64,000 nucleotides of DNA from Cocos nucifera (taxonomy: Eukaryota; Streptophyta; Magnoliopsida; Arecales; Arecaceae), in the NCBI GenBank assembly GCA_006176705.1, contig QRFJ01002296.1, forward strand, positions 180,683 through 244,682, in the 5' to 3' direction. How positions within the stretch are numbered: the first letter of the stretch is position 1; each line of letters begins with the position of its first letter. A program made the position numbers and the translations under genes. This document shows positions 35,166-48,000 of this stretch, in pieces. Below the pieces are notes generated by a model, which made no database searches, was not told the DNA's origin, and saw nothing but the letters and a program-made list of their open reading frames with translations.

Positions 35166-38100
35166 ATGGCTAGTGTTAGTCTGCTCCGTTCATTATTGGA
35201 TAGTGGTAAGCTTTTAGCACCTTATTACGAGGAATCTAGTGTCAACCCTGATCTGACAGACCCAAAGAGGAATGGTCCTCTTGACCCAAATAGATTGAAC
35301 AGGAGAAATCAGCAAGTAGTTGCTGGGCAAAGATGTTATATGATAACACCTTGCAATTTTTTCATATGTAAAACATCTACCTGGGTATTAGATACCAGAA
35401 GTTCAATTCATATATGCAATTCGTTGCATGGACTTCAAATTGATAGAAAGTTTGAGAATGACAATAGATTCCTGAATATTGGAGAAGAAAGTAAAATTTC
35501 AGTCCTAGTATTGAAAACTCTTGAGCTATTTTTCAAAGATAAAAATATCATTTTAAGTGATTGTCACTATTATCCATCTTTTATGATAAACATAATATCT
35601 GTTGAACTTTTAGCCTAGGATGGTTATTATTTGTCAATAAAAAAATTATTATGATATTATTATGAATAATATTACAGTAATGCGAGGATAATTAAAAAAT
35701 AGTATTTATATTTTATCATAGCATGTTAGTGTAATGTACACGTCAAACAAACGTCCAAAGCTAGATCATGTCTCCGATGCCTATCTTTGGCACTATAAGC
35801 TTAGTCATATAAATAAGAATAAGATAAACATGTTAGTCAAGGAGAATATCCTTGACATCGATGATTGTGAATCATTGAATACCTATGAATTCTGCTTACT
35901 TGGTAAGATGACCAAATCACCTTTTACTGAAAAAGATGAATGGGCCACTAAGCTTCTGGGTCCAATACATACTGATATATGTGGACCCATGAACATATAT
36001 GCTAGAGGTGGATTCTACTACTTCATTACATTTACTGACGACCTATCTAGGTATGGGTACGTCTATCTTATGAAGAATAAATTTGATTCATTTAAAATGT
36101 TCAAACAATATTAAAATGAGGTAGAAAAACTTGGGAAGAGTATTAAAACTCTTCGATCAGACCGAGGAGGTGAATACCTTTCCAACGAGTTTTTGACATA
36201 TCTTGGAGAGAATAAAATTCTCTCACAATGGATCCCTTCTAGAATACCACAGCAAAATGGTGTATCAGAAAGAAGAAATCGAATCCTGTTGGACATGGTT
36301 CGATCCATGATGGGGTTTGTAAGTCTGCCGATTTCATTCTGGGGTTATGCATTAGAGACTACTTGTTATATTTTGAATGCTGTTCCGAGCAAGTTTGTTT
36401 CAAAAACTTCATATGAGATATGAAGTGGCCATAAGCCAATACTCTATCACTTTAGGATTTAGAGATGTCCGGCTTATGTAAAATATTTACAGCCAAAAAA
36501 GCTTGGACCTAGGTCCAATAAATGCTTGTTCATAGGGTACCCTAAAAAAACTAGGGGTTATTACTTTTACCTTGCTGAAGAACAAAAGATGTTCATCAGC
36601 AATAAGGCAGTCTTTTTAAAAAAGGAGTTTCTTATGGAAGGAACATCTATCTCTAATGTTTAGCTTGATGAAATTCGATAGGTAAAAGAACCGACATATT
36701 CTAGTGAACCTGCAGAACTGGATTTGATAAGATCAAACCCAGAGCCCATTGAAGAGGCACCTTTAAGGAGATCCAGTAGAGTAACGCATCAATCGGATAG
36801 ATACTATGATTTCTTAGTCCAAGATGGTAATCCTATCAAACTCAATGAGAACGACGAGGATCCAATCACCTACATGGATGCCATGCAGAGGTCTGACTTC
36901 GATAAATAGCTGAAAGCTATGAAATCTAAAATGGAGTCCATGAAAGTCAATAGTATATGAACATTGGTTAATCCACCTGAAGGGATAAAATCTATTGTGT
37001 ATAAGTAAATTTTTAAAAAAAATGGGACGTAGATGGGAAGGTGAAGACCTATAAAGCACGTCTGGTTACCAAGGGATATCGTCAACATTATGGTATTGAC
37101 TATGATGAGATATTTTCTTCAGTGGCAATGCTCAAGTCTATTTGAATTATGCTTGCAATAGCAGCTTACCTAGACTATGAGATCTGGCAAATAGATGTGA
37201 AAATAGCTTTTCTAAATAAAGAGCTGGATGAAGAGATGTATATAATACAACCTAAGGATTTCACATCCACGGACGAGTCCAAGATGTGCAAGCTTTAGAG
37301 ATCCATCTATAGATTGAAGCAAGCATCTCAGAGTTGGAACATGCATTTCGATAAGGTGATCAGAATGTATGGCTTCGTTAAGAATGAAGAGGAATCCTGC
37401 ATCTATAAATGGGCTAATGGTTATGTAGTAGTATTTCTTATACTCTATGTGGATGACATTCTCTTAATTGGTAATGATATCCCTTCACTATAGGGAATAA
37501 AGGTTTGGCTGTCATCATAATTCTCCATAAAGAACTTGGGAGAAGCTTCTGACATTCTAGGGATGAAGATCTATAGAGATAGATCTAAAAGGTTACTTGG
37601 ATTGTTCCAGTCCACATACATCGATATCATGCTGAAAAGATTCAACATGGAAAATTTCAAAAAGGGCTATCTCCTAATAGGCCATGGAATTATTCTCTCG
37701 AAGAGGGATTATCCGATAACTCCTTAGAAGAGAGAGCGTATGAGTAGAATACCATATGCTTCGATAGTGGGTTCTACTATGTACGTCATGACGTGTATGA
37801 GACCAGACGTGGCATACTCACTAGGATTAGTGAGTAGATATCAGTCTGATTCGGATGAGCATCACTGGAAGGTTGTAAAGACAATCTTAAAGTATTTAAG
37901 AAATACCAAAGACCAGTGGCTCATCTATGGAGATACTGACTTGAAACTTATGGAATATATTGATTTCAGTTTTTAGTCAGATCATGATGACAGCAAGAGT
38001 ATGTCAGGATATATGTTTATGCTGAACGATTAAGCGGTCTGCTAGAAGAGTTTCAAGCAGCATACTATGGTCGATTCTGTGTGCGAGGTGGAGTATATTG

Positions 38101-38432
38101 CGGCATCTGATGCTGCGAAGGAAGCTGTATGGCTATGAAAGTTCATCAATGAGTTGAGAGTGGCACCCTCCTTAGATGGTCCGATTCTACTTTACTATGA
38201 TAGTACTAAAGCCATAGGTCAAGCAAAGGAGTCGAAGGCACATCAGCATACCAAGCATATTCTGCGTCGCTACCATCTTATACAAGAGATCATGAAACAA
38301 GATGACATTGACCTTCAGAAGATTGACGGAAAGGAGAACATGGCCGACCCATTTACTAAGGCTCTCGAAATCAAAGAGTTTGACAATCACAAATGGAAGA
38401 TGGGTATTCGATACTGTTCTAAGTGGCTTTAG
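35166..38432 (+). pseudogene. Element A gag-pol, gag mostly deleted
   Basis: The first residues (MASVSLLRSLLDSGKLLAP) recall the beginning of copia gag, but the gag core and zinc knuckle are missing and the frame runs into protease by about codon 70. The protease motif reads WVLDTRSS where DSG or DTG is required. Integrase (HTDICGP, FTDDLSRYGYVYLM, NGVSERRNR; 35734-36423), RT (about 37030-37460, including YVDDILL) and RNase H (to SKWL at 38432) follow. Many stops, mostly TAG or TGA at former Gln and Trp codons, break it. Not functional. Confidence 0.9.
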
Positions 38433-39364
38433 TCTATGTAAGAGTTGTTGAAAATTGTATCCTAAAGCCAATCATCTAGATTGTAGATGATTGAGCTAAA
38501 TATAATTATATTTAAATTATTAATAAATAAAATTATTATTTTAGCATTTTCATCACTTTGTGTATCTTTCTGTAATGAGCTCTTCTATGATGAAGTTCTT
38601 AGGACTATTTAGACTCAACAAAGAAGGATTTATCATTTAGTCCTTAAATCAGTTTGCGATCAAATGATTCATTGTTATCCAGGATGATAATGTATCGAGT
38701 GTAGGTCATTGTATTCCATAAGTGTTGGTTGTCCTCTTAGCCAAGAAGTATGGAGATACTGTTATGGCATGGAGGTGAAGTGTAGAGATATATTTCACTG
38801 AATGTGATCCTACTGTGGAGCTCTCTTCTGCCAAGAGTTGCTCGTGAAGGATATGGATATATGTATCCCTTAGACCTGAGATCACCATGGTGACTTGTAA
38901 GCAACTCACTGTACTTAGATACTGGACTATCTAAATTTTTAATTCAGTGATAGAAGGCTACTGGGTGCAGTCAAGTACTTGGCTTGTCGGTGCGTGAGTC
39001 GAGATGGAATTGACCCCTCCAACTGTTGAAGCAAGTGCATCGTTGTATTTCAATTTAGCAAATCCTCAGTCGGGATAGTCCATATGATGGATGCTAAGTT
39101 TTGAAATATACTATGGATGAATTTTAGGGTTAGTAGTAAATCCTAGATCATCCTTTGAGCATCGAGGTCAAAAAAATGAATTATAAGATAACCATATATC
39201 ATAGGTTCATCGATGTTGCATTTCGATCTATCCGAACATTGGGTACCATTATTAGATGGTCATATCGATTGGTATAGAAAATTAGTTTCTATGCTATCGG
39301 CTTAAGATTCGAATCTATGGGATCATACACAATAGGAGTTCCTACCTAATCTAATGACTGATAT

Positions 39365-39665
39365 TGAGTCTCGATGACCTAGGACTCTATGGTCAAGGGT
39401 CCCACTAGATTGGGACTTTGTGATCAAGAGTCTCACTGGATTGGGACTCTGAGTCCTACTTGTCTGTAACTCTCTAATCATGAGTTCTGATGATCTGAGA
39501 CTCTATGGTCAAGAGTCCTAGTAGACTGGGACTTTGAGTCCTACTCATTTGAGACTCTTTGATCAAGAGTCTCACTAGTCTAGAACTTTATGATCACGAG
39601 TTCGATTCGTTTGAGACACTGGGTTCAAGAGTCCCATTGGTTTGGGACTCTTCAGAAGTTTCATA
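39365..39665. repeat. GACTCT...AGAGTC array, 3' LTR copy
   Basis: Counterpart of the array at 31420-31700, with similar unit order but many point differences. Confidence 0.75.
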
Positions 39666-39824
39666 TTGATGGGACTCTATTGATCCGATACTCATCCGAT
39701 TGAAATTCTATATTTATTAAAGGATTAATTAGTAATTTAATTGCTAATTAGCTTAATTTGATTGAGCGATAAGGATTTGATCAAGTCCGATCGAATTGGA
39801 CTCAATTGAGTTTGACCCGATCAA

Positions 39825-39829
39825 GTAAT
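39825..39829. other. Target-site duplication of the family B array (left)
   Basis: GTAAT here and ATAAT at 55585-55589 differ at one base. Removing one copy with everything between restores the LTR A order seen at about 31866-31880. Confidence 0.7.
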
Positions 39830-42110
39830 TGTTAGATATGTGTACCCTAGAAGCCAAAATTGGCTGACATTTATAATACCCTTCTAGGGGCAAAATTGTA
39901 ATTTTGATGATTATCAATAAAATGAGTTATTTTCTATCACATATATGTATTTAGTGTCTGTGATACATCCTTTAAGTTAATGGTAATGATAATTCATATT
40001 TTTAAGAGTTAAAAATTTAAGACATGAATAATCATTATTAACTCATAAAATGCTCCCGACCATAGGATCATCACAAGGATGGTGATTGATCAGAAAGGTT
40101 GGTGTACAATCGCTTCTTTTTAGTAGATGAGTCTTGAGTCTACGGTGTGGAGACACCGGAGCGAGAGTACAGGTACTCGTTAGAGAACGAGGGCACTGAG
40201 CGTGACCACCTCGAGTAGTCATTAGGGAAGTCTACCTTCTCGTCAATGACTGACTCGATGCTGCAGTAGTGTGTCTGGTTCTTTGACCTGAGGATGCATC
40301 GGCAGTTCACCTTGAGGGTGTTATAGTTTGACTACACCATTACTCGGTCTCCTAGCCATATGGAATCCTGAGGTGTATGTTGGCTATAGCATGTTCATTG
40401 TAGGAACTGGATTGCATCAAGATGGAATCTATCTACCTCGGTGGTAGAGGAGCAGCCCTATGATGATCATGAGAATCAAGTCCAGAAGCCCATGGCCATG
40501 GCAGAGTGAAATAATAGAAAGAGTTTCTATTTAGATTTTCACATTCGGACTCGAATCGAATGATTACATCATATGACAGAGACTAGGGTTTGACGAGTTC
40601 ACCTTAACCCTAATCTGATCGGGGCTCAAGATAGAAGAACTTAATCACACAGGTAGCTGCACCAAGAGGTTCGCATTCAGCTCTGATGGGTTGCCACCAT
40701 ATACTGCTAGGTGTCACTGGTGGATTTTGGGAGCAATTAGAATGATTTAGATGATCGATCATTCTAGCTGTTCGAATCAGAAGAGTTCTGATCCATCGAA
40801 AGGAGTTTCGATGATGTCGATGATAGAGATCATGACATATCCCATTACCATACAGAACTGAACCTAACTGGGTCACACAAATAAGGGTTTGAATCTGGTG
40901 ATCATCAATTGAACTGATCCAGTTCAATTGATCTGAATGAGATTCAATTAGGTTCAAGGAAAATCGTGCTAGCACTCGATTGAACCTAACGTTCTTCTTT
41001 TACTATCATAAATAAGTTGTCCTGACTGAGCCAAAGGAGTTTGTGCTCAATCAGAGGCCTTCATATGGTCTGACTGGAGGTTGTCCAAGTCAGAAAAGGT
41101 TGTCTTATTTTGTAAGACATTACCTGCCATTTTTGGTCACCTGCCATTTCTTGTTCTTTGACTTTGGTCAAAAGTCTACCTTTGACTGGTCAAATGTTGA
41201 CCATTGACACTTTGACTTTTGACCACATGTCATGCACCTATTGGAGAGCTGGTGGGGGCCTGTCCCCCTGCCAGAACCTGGCAAGGAGGAGGGCGCACGC
41301 CACCCTGGCGTGTGCCCAAGTTGGAGGCGCCTAGGAGTCCTTGTTGGACAAGGACTCCATCTCCTTTTTGGATTCCAATTAGAGTTCTCCTAAGAACCAA
41401 GTTTGACTGGTCTTAGGCACCCTCTAAGGAGGAATCCAGGGGACTCTATTCCCACCAATCAGATTTAGATCTGATTTCACAAAGGGTTGTGATTGGTTGG
41501 GAAGAAGAGGAGTTGGATCACATAGTCTATAAATAAGACCCTGCGCCCAACTCAAAGATGAATTGAATCAAATTCCCACGCCCCAAGGCTGCCTCTCCCT
41601 CCTTCCTCCATGCCAATTCCATCTTCTCCCTCTCCTCTCCACGTCCAAAAGGAGTTTTGGATCTTGGTTGGTGCGATTCCAGATCAAGAGAAAGGCGATC
41701 AAAAGCTAGAAGGCTGCGCTGCTGCAAAGGACGACTGCTGATCTTCAAAAGGAGTTTTGAAGATCCTCCAGATCAGATCCAGATCTAATTTTTGGAGACA
41801 TGTGATAGAGAAGAAGAGGATCTCTAGATCCAAGCCCGAGTGGATACCGGTAGAGGCCAGGCACTTGCGTGGCTAGATCCAGAACCTTCCGCTGCTTACA
41901 GGATCATCAATGGGTAATAGGATTACCCAAATCAAGGTAAATTAAATTTGATTTAATTTATCTAAATTTTATTTTATTTATTAAAATAATAAGAATTCAG
42001 ATCTAAAATATCTTAGATCTGATTTAGATCAAAAAAATTTTTGAAATATATCTCTTGATCTGATCAGATCTGAACGAACCTGGATCCGGAAAAATCAGGA
42101 TTTCCCTTCA
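39830..42110 (+). repeat. Family B 5' LTR (2281 bp)
   Basis: TGTTAGATATGTG start, TTTCCCTTCA end. TATA box at 41528-41535. Shares its whole length with 53337-55584 and, inverted, with 8747-10933. Confidence 0.93.
41528..41535 (+). promoter_or_regulatory. Family B LTR TATA box
   Basis: TATAAATA, kept in the 3' LTR at 55009-55016. Transcription would begin about 30 bases downstream, within the CCCAACTCAAAG region. The U3/R boundary is inferred from this. Confidence 0.6.
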
Positions 42111-42112
42111 AC

Positions 42113-42125
42113 TGGTATCAGAGCC
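42113..42125 (+). other. Family B primer-binding site
   Basis: TGGTATCAGAGCC, exact complement of initiator Met-tRNA 3' end, two bases after the LTR. Confidence 0.92.
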
Positions 42126-43982
42126 AAGGTTCTAAAGTATTTAGATCTAATTTTAAATTTATTTTAATTAGAAAATAAGTGATTTTCAGATGTCACATGA
42201 GATGTGATCAGATCTGAAATCAGAAAAAATTAAAATTAAATGATTTGGATCTAAGATTAGAAAATATGCATGACTAGTTCTAAAATAGAATAGTTCTATA
42301 GAATAGTCTTGCATGTTTTTGATTTAATCTGATTAAATCATATTTTAGATCTATTTATTTACTATTTTTTGATATTATAATTATTATAATAACATCTAAA
42401 AAATAGCAAATAAAAATTATTTAATTTTAAACATCATATGAGATATGATTGATGCATGTCTAGACTAGTTGTAGAATAGTTCTACATAAGTTGTCTAGAT
42501 TAGAATTTATTTTGATTAGATCAATTTAAATCTAATTTTTTAGATTATTATGAGATAATTTAGATCTGAAAATATGCATGATTCGATACATGAGATGTAT
42601 GCAAAATATGCCATGATTAGATCTAATTTGTATATGAGATATATGATATAGATCTAAAACTATTTTGTAGTATTGCATGTTCCTGATTAAGGGTTCCTCT
42701 TGGCCGTCCGGTCATAAGAACGAAGAAGGGTTTAAAGGCCCTCTCTTCCCATTCGATGGGGTGTTCTTATGATGTGTAGGGGTGCTGCGTGTTCGTCCTT
42801 AATCAGAAACCCAAAACTTACTTTCTGCAAAACCCTAGATCCTGAAACCCTAGGATTTATTGTGCATATTTTGTTTATGAACCCTACTTAATTAAAAATT
42901 AAGATTATGGAATATCAATTAGGTCTAAAATTAAGAATTTCAGATCTAAGACATATTCATAATACTGGGTTCGGGCTTGGGTAGCTCAATTAGGTCTAAG
43001 TGATTGATCAAACCGAATCAAAAGTTGGTTAGATGGGATCAACAATGCTTAAATTGACCAGCCTAATAGGATTAAGTCTGGGTCAAGATCGAGTCACGAT
43101 CAAGCAAGACCTAATTAGGCTCAGAGGTTAGAGTCTGGATTGTAGGCTAACCCAATTGGTTCTGGACTCAACAATTTGGTGTCTAAGGTAAGTTTGGCAC
43201 ATACGACCGACTGGTTTTTAATTGGAAGCTACTCGACCTGAATGCATTCTTGTACGAGTTAATGGCATATTCCTTCCACCGGTCTCACTTACCTGGCCAT
43301 ATCTGTTGACACAGTTCTGATCTGAGGTGGTCAATAATCCGAGCTAACCCATGCCACTAGGTTAGTCATAATTGTTATGACTATGACAAGTCTAGTTTAA
43401 TGAGACCTGAATCAATTCTCCCTAAGAAAAGATTAAGTCTGAGGTCTTCCACCATTGTAGATGTGCGGGCCCTTCCCGGGGTTGATTGTTCTCGGCTGGA
43501 TACAGTGGCTCAGTTGCACCGGGAAGATGCAACCATGTCTATTAGGCATTGGATGCTATGGGCTGGAGGATGAGTTGGGCTCAATATTTCTGGATACGGT
43601 GAGAGACTCAATTAGGAACCCAGTCTATGCAAATGGTGGGTCTGACTTAACTAAGGAGTGGATCAATATTCTGGATACGGTGAGATTCATGAATTAGAGA
43701 CCAAGTTTGGGTGCACCATGATTAGAGAATCATTGAACAAGAGTTGTTCACTCATTGGCTAACCCATCACCAATAACTGTTAGGTGAGGTGATGAGTCAG
43801 TTGGTGAGACCGCACCACCCACTAGAAATCATTAATCATGGAGATTTTCGCATCTCTACAGAGGGAGTGTAGGGATCCGAGAAAATAGTGGGAGCTAATT
43901 TGTTTAAAAATAAAATTCTAAACAAATTGGTCAAGTCAATAATTACAGTATCTAACTAGAATCTTTGACTCTCTACAGGAAA
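42126..43982 (+). other. Family B untranslated leader with splice signals
   Basis: No long open frame. Shared block 1 at 42728-42787 and shared block 2 at 43178-43300 match element A. Block 2 holds CTAAG/GTAAGT (43187/43188). TTTGACTCTCTACAG ends at 43978, four bases before the gag ATG, giving an implied 791-base intron. Confidence 0.6.
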
Positions 43983-46900
43983 ATGTCTGCGTCCAACCCA
44001 TTGGCACGTATCCTGGACACACATAGACTGACTGGACCCAATTATAAAGATTGGCTCAGGAACTACAAAATTATTTTGGGTTTCGAGAAGTTAACCCATG
44101 TTATTGGACCAGGACCCTCCCACCTTACCAGCCCGTCCATCCACTGAACAGAGAGCGTCTCTGAAAAAATGGATAGACGAAGATAATAAGGCCAGATATT
44201 ACATGTTGGGCTCGATGTCTGATGAGCTCCAGCGCCAACATGAAGATATCGGGACTGCTCGCCAAATGTTGGCTCACCTGCAGGAGATGTTTGGTGAACA
44301 GAGTCGCGCAGCCAAATATCAAGTCACGAAATGACTTTTTAAGGCTAAGATGCGTGATGGGCAGTCAGTCCAAGATCACTGTCTGACAATGATCAAGGAC
44401 ATGGAAGAGCTTGAGAAGCTCGGTGTGAAGTTAGACTTGGATCTGCAGAATGATATTATTCTGCAATCCTTGACTGATGCATATGGGCAATTCATCATGA
44501 ATTACCACATGCATAAACTTCAAAATTCCTTGGCCGAATTAATGAATATGCTGGTTACCGCTGAGCTTTCTATGAAAGGTTCTAAAGGCTCAGTTCTTGC
44601 TATGGAACGGACTTCTTCCAAAAGAAAGTCTTATGGAAAGAAAAAGAAGTCTGTGAAAAAGCAAAAGGTGGAAGGATCAAAGAAGAAGAAGGCAGAGCCG
44701 AAGAAAAAGGCCGATGTCAAAGGAAAGTGTTTCCATTGCAACAGCGACGGCCATTGGAAGCGGAACTGCCCTACTTACCTGGCCACCCTGAAGAACAAGA
44801 AGGAAGGTCCTTCTGGAGGTATGCTCGTTATTGAGTCTAACCTTACGGATTTCTTCTGCATCCAGTTGGGTGCTTGACTCTGGTTCTAGTGCTCATCTGT
44901 GCACTTCTATGCAGGGTCTTGAGGATAGCAGGAGGCTGAGGGATGGAGACATGATCCTACGCATCGGTAATGGAGCAAGAGTTGCTGCAGTAGCCGTGGG
45001 AACATACCCTCTTCGATTACCATCTGGTTTAGACTTAGTTTTGAAAGACTGTTATTATGTGCCTGCAGCTAGCAGGAATTTGATTTCTGTTTCATGCTTA
45101 GCACAAGAAGGTTATGTGATTACCTTCTTTAAGGACCATTGTAACATTCTTTATGAAAGAAATAAAATTGCAAATGGTTTCCTTATTAATGGTCTTTATC
45201 AGCTACATATTGATGTACCTGTTCTAACTATCGAGCAAAACGTGAATGCCAAACGACCTAGGGATAGTCCAAACGACAGATATCTATGGCACCTGAGATT
45301 AGGTCATATAGCAGAAGATAGGATCAACAAATTGGAGAAAAATGGGCTATTGAGTCCATTGACTTTCCGAGTCATATCCAACTTGTGAATCTTGTCTTCA
45401 AGGCAAAATGACTAAACTCCCTTTTGTTGGACATGGGGAGAGGGCCACAGATCTCCTTGCCCTAGTACATACTGATGTGTGCGGCCCATTTGATGTGCCG
45501 GCTAGAGGCAATTTTGTCTACTTCATTACCTTTACCGATGATCTGTCTAGGTATGGGTATGTGTATCTTATGAGACACAAGTCTGAAGCTTTTGAAAAGT
45601 TCAAAGAATTCAGACATGAAGTAGAAAAACAAACTGGAAAAACCCATTAAGGTTCTTCGATCAGATCGAGGAGGTGAATACCTTAGCCGGAAAATTCCTA
45701 GACTATCTCAAGGAAAATGGCATAGTCTCTCAATGGACTCCACCAGGAACACCTCAACTCAACGGGGTTTCAGAATGGAGAAATCGGACTCTATTGGATA
45801 TGGTTCGATCCATGATGAGCTTCACAGACCTCCCTGATTTTCTTTGGGGACACTCATTGTTAACTTCAATTTATCTACTGAATAGGGTTCCCTCTAAAAC
45901 CGTTCCTACCACACCGTATGAGATATGGCATGGTAAGAAACCAAGTCTGAGTCATCTCAGAATTTGGGGTTGTCCGGCTCATGTCAAAAGACAACAAGCG
46001 GACAAGTTAGAGTTTAGGTCCTTTAGAGCTCGATTCATAGGATATCCTAAAGAGTCATTAGGATACTATTTCTACATTCCAGAAGACCACAATGTGATTG
46101 TGAGTCGACATGCCATCTTTCTTGAAAAATAGTTTATTCAAGATAGCGGCATTGGAAAGCAGATTAAGCTTGATGAGAAAGTCTCACAAGTACAACGAGC
46201 TAAGGACCAATTGGAACCAAATCAGGTTGAGCCAATAAGAACACTACCTCCTCCACCTCGTAGATCGGAAAGAGTTTTCCCGTCCCCCTGAAAGATACTT
46301 AGGTATTATTTCAGAGGAAGTAGAGAAAATGTTCCTCGTAGGTAATGGTGCTCATGGTGATGATCCCAAAACCTACAACGAGGCGATATCAGATATCGAC
46401 TCCGAGAAATGGCTAGAGGCAATGCAGTCAGAAATTGACTCGATGCACTCAAACCAAGTCTGGACCTTGGTAGATCCACCAGAAGGTATAGTACCTATTG
46501 GGTGTAAATGGATCTTCAAGAGAAAGATTGGTGCAGATGGGAATGTGGAGACATTCAAGGCTAGACTAGTGGCAAAAGGTTATAGTCAATGCGAAGGCAT
46601 TGACTATCAGGATACCTTTTCCCCAGTGGCTATGCTAAAATCCATCCGCACATTGCTTGCCGTTGCAGCCTATTTCGATTATGAAATATGGCAAATGGAC
46701 GTGAAAACGGCATTCTTAAATGGATATCTTGAGGAAGATATCTATATGGAACAGCCGCTAGGTTTCACATCCAGTGATACTGATCACAAGGTTTGCAAGC
46801 TGCAAAGGTCCATATATGGACTTAAGCAAGCATCTCGGAGCTGGAACACTCGTTTCAATGATGTGATCAAAAATGTTTGGTTTCATCAAAAATGAAGAGG

Positions 46901-47932
46901 AACCATGTGTTTTCAAAAAGGTCAGTGGGAGCGCTGTTGTCTTCCTCGTATTGTACGTGGATGACATCCTCCTTATTGGGAATGATATTCCCATGTTGAC
47001 AACAGTCAAATATGGTTGTCCAAGGAATTCTCCATGAAAGACCTAGGTGAAGCATCCTTTATTCTAGGAATTAAGGTCTATAGGGATAGACCGAATAGGA
47101 TGCTAGGACTTTCACAGAAGATGTACATAGAGGAAGTACTAAAGAGGTTTAGTATGGAAAACTCTAAGAGGGGATTAATACCCTTCAGACATGGTATTCA
47201 TCTTTCCAAGAAGATGTGCCCTAGCACACCTGAGGAAATAGAACGCATGAGCAAGATCCCTTATGCTTCTGCAATAGGGAGCCTCATGTATGCCATGCTA
47301 TGTACACGACCTGATATAGCCCATGCTGTGAGTGTCACAAGCAGATATCAGTCAAATCCAGGTGAAGAACACTGGACTTCTGTGAAATGTATCCTTAAGT
47401 ACTTGAGAAGAACTAAGGATATGATGTTGGTCTTTGGTAATGGAGAACTCCAAGTCCAGGGATACACAGACTCGGATTTCATGTCCGATATAGATGATCG
47501 AAAGTCGACATCTGGAAGTCTGTTTGTGTGCAATGGTGGTGCTGTCAGCTGGAAGAGTTTCAAGCAAACGTGATAGCAGATTCCACCATGGAAGCAGAAT
47601 ATATCGCTGCATCAGAGGCTGCGAAGGAAGCATTCTGGTACAAGAAGTTTGCTGCAGAAATTGGAGTAATGCCATCAGATGCCATTCCTCTATACTGCGA
47701 CAACAATGGCGCCATAGCCCTTGCTAAGGAGCCGAGGTCTCACCAGAAATCCAAGCACATTGAGCGGCGATACCACCTCATCCGCGATTACCTCGAGAAG
47801 GGTTACGTCGAGGTCAAGAGAGTCAACTCCACAGATAATGTGGCAGACCCACTTACAAAGCCGTTGGGCCAGCAGAAGATCGAAGCCCACCTTGAGAAGA
47901 TGGGACTTAGACTTGTAGCCAATTGGCTTTAG
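43983..47932 (+). pseudogene. Family B copy 1 gag-pol (frameshifted)
   Basis: Copia polyprotein: UBN2-type gag (MSASNPLARILDTHRLTGP), zinc knuckle CFHCNSDGHWKRNC (CX2CX4HX4C), protease WVLDSGSSAH, integrase HTDVCGP / FTDDLSRYGYVYLM / NGVSEWRNR, RT with KWIFKRKIG, MDVKTAFLNG, YGLKQASRSW and YVDDILLIG, RNase H with ADSTMEAEYIA and KHIERRYHLI, ending ANWL. Catalytic motifs are intact, but about nine one-base indels (near 44105, 44845, 45370, 45640, 45690, 46275, 46870, 47010, 47570) and two in-frame stops (TGA 44332, TAG 46130) break it. Both stops recur in copy 2. Confidence 0.93.
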
Positions 47933-47935
47933 GAC

Positions 47936-47946
47936 AAGTGGGAGAT
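47936..47946 (+). other. Polypurine tract, copy 1
   Basis: AAGTGGGAGAT immediately before the LTR TGTTAG start; the same tract precedes 53337. It primes plus-strand DNA synthesis in LTR retrotransposons. Confidence 0.8.
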
Positions 47947-48000
47947 TGTTAGATATATGTGCCCTAGAAGCCAGAATTGGCTGACACTTGTAATACACTT
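47947..48000 (+). repeat. Family B middle LTR, first 54 bases
   Basis: Begins TGTTAGATATATGTGCCC and is identical to 53337-53390 before the gap. Confidence 0.9.

Larger units (their letters stand above)
38446..39829 (+). repeat. Element A 3' LTR, first half
   Basis: Aligns with 30488-31875. Interrupted by family B after GTAAT at 39825-39829; resumes at 55585. Confidence 0.9.
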
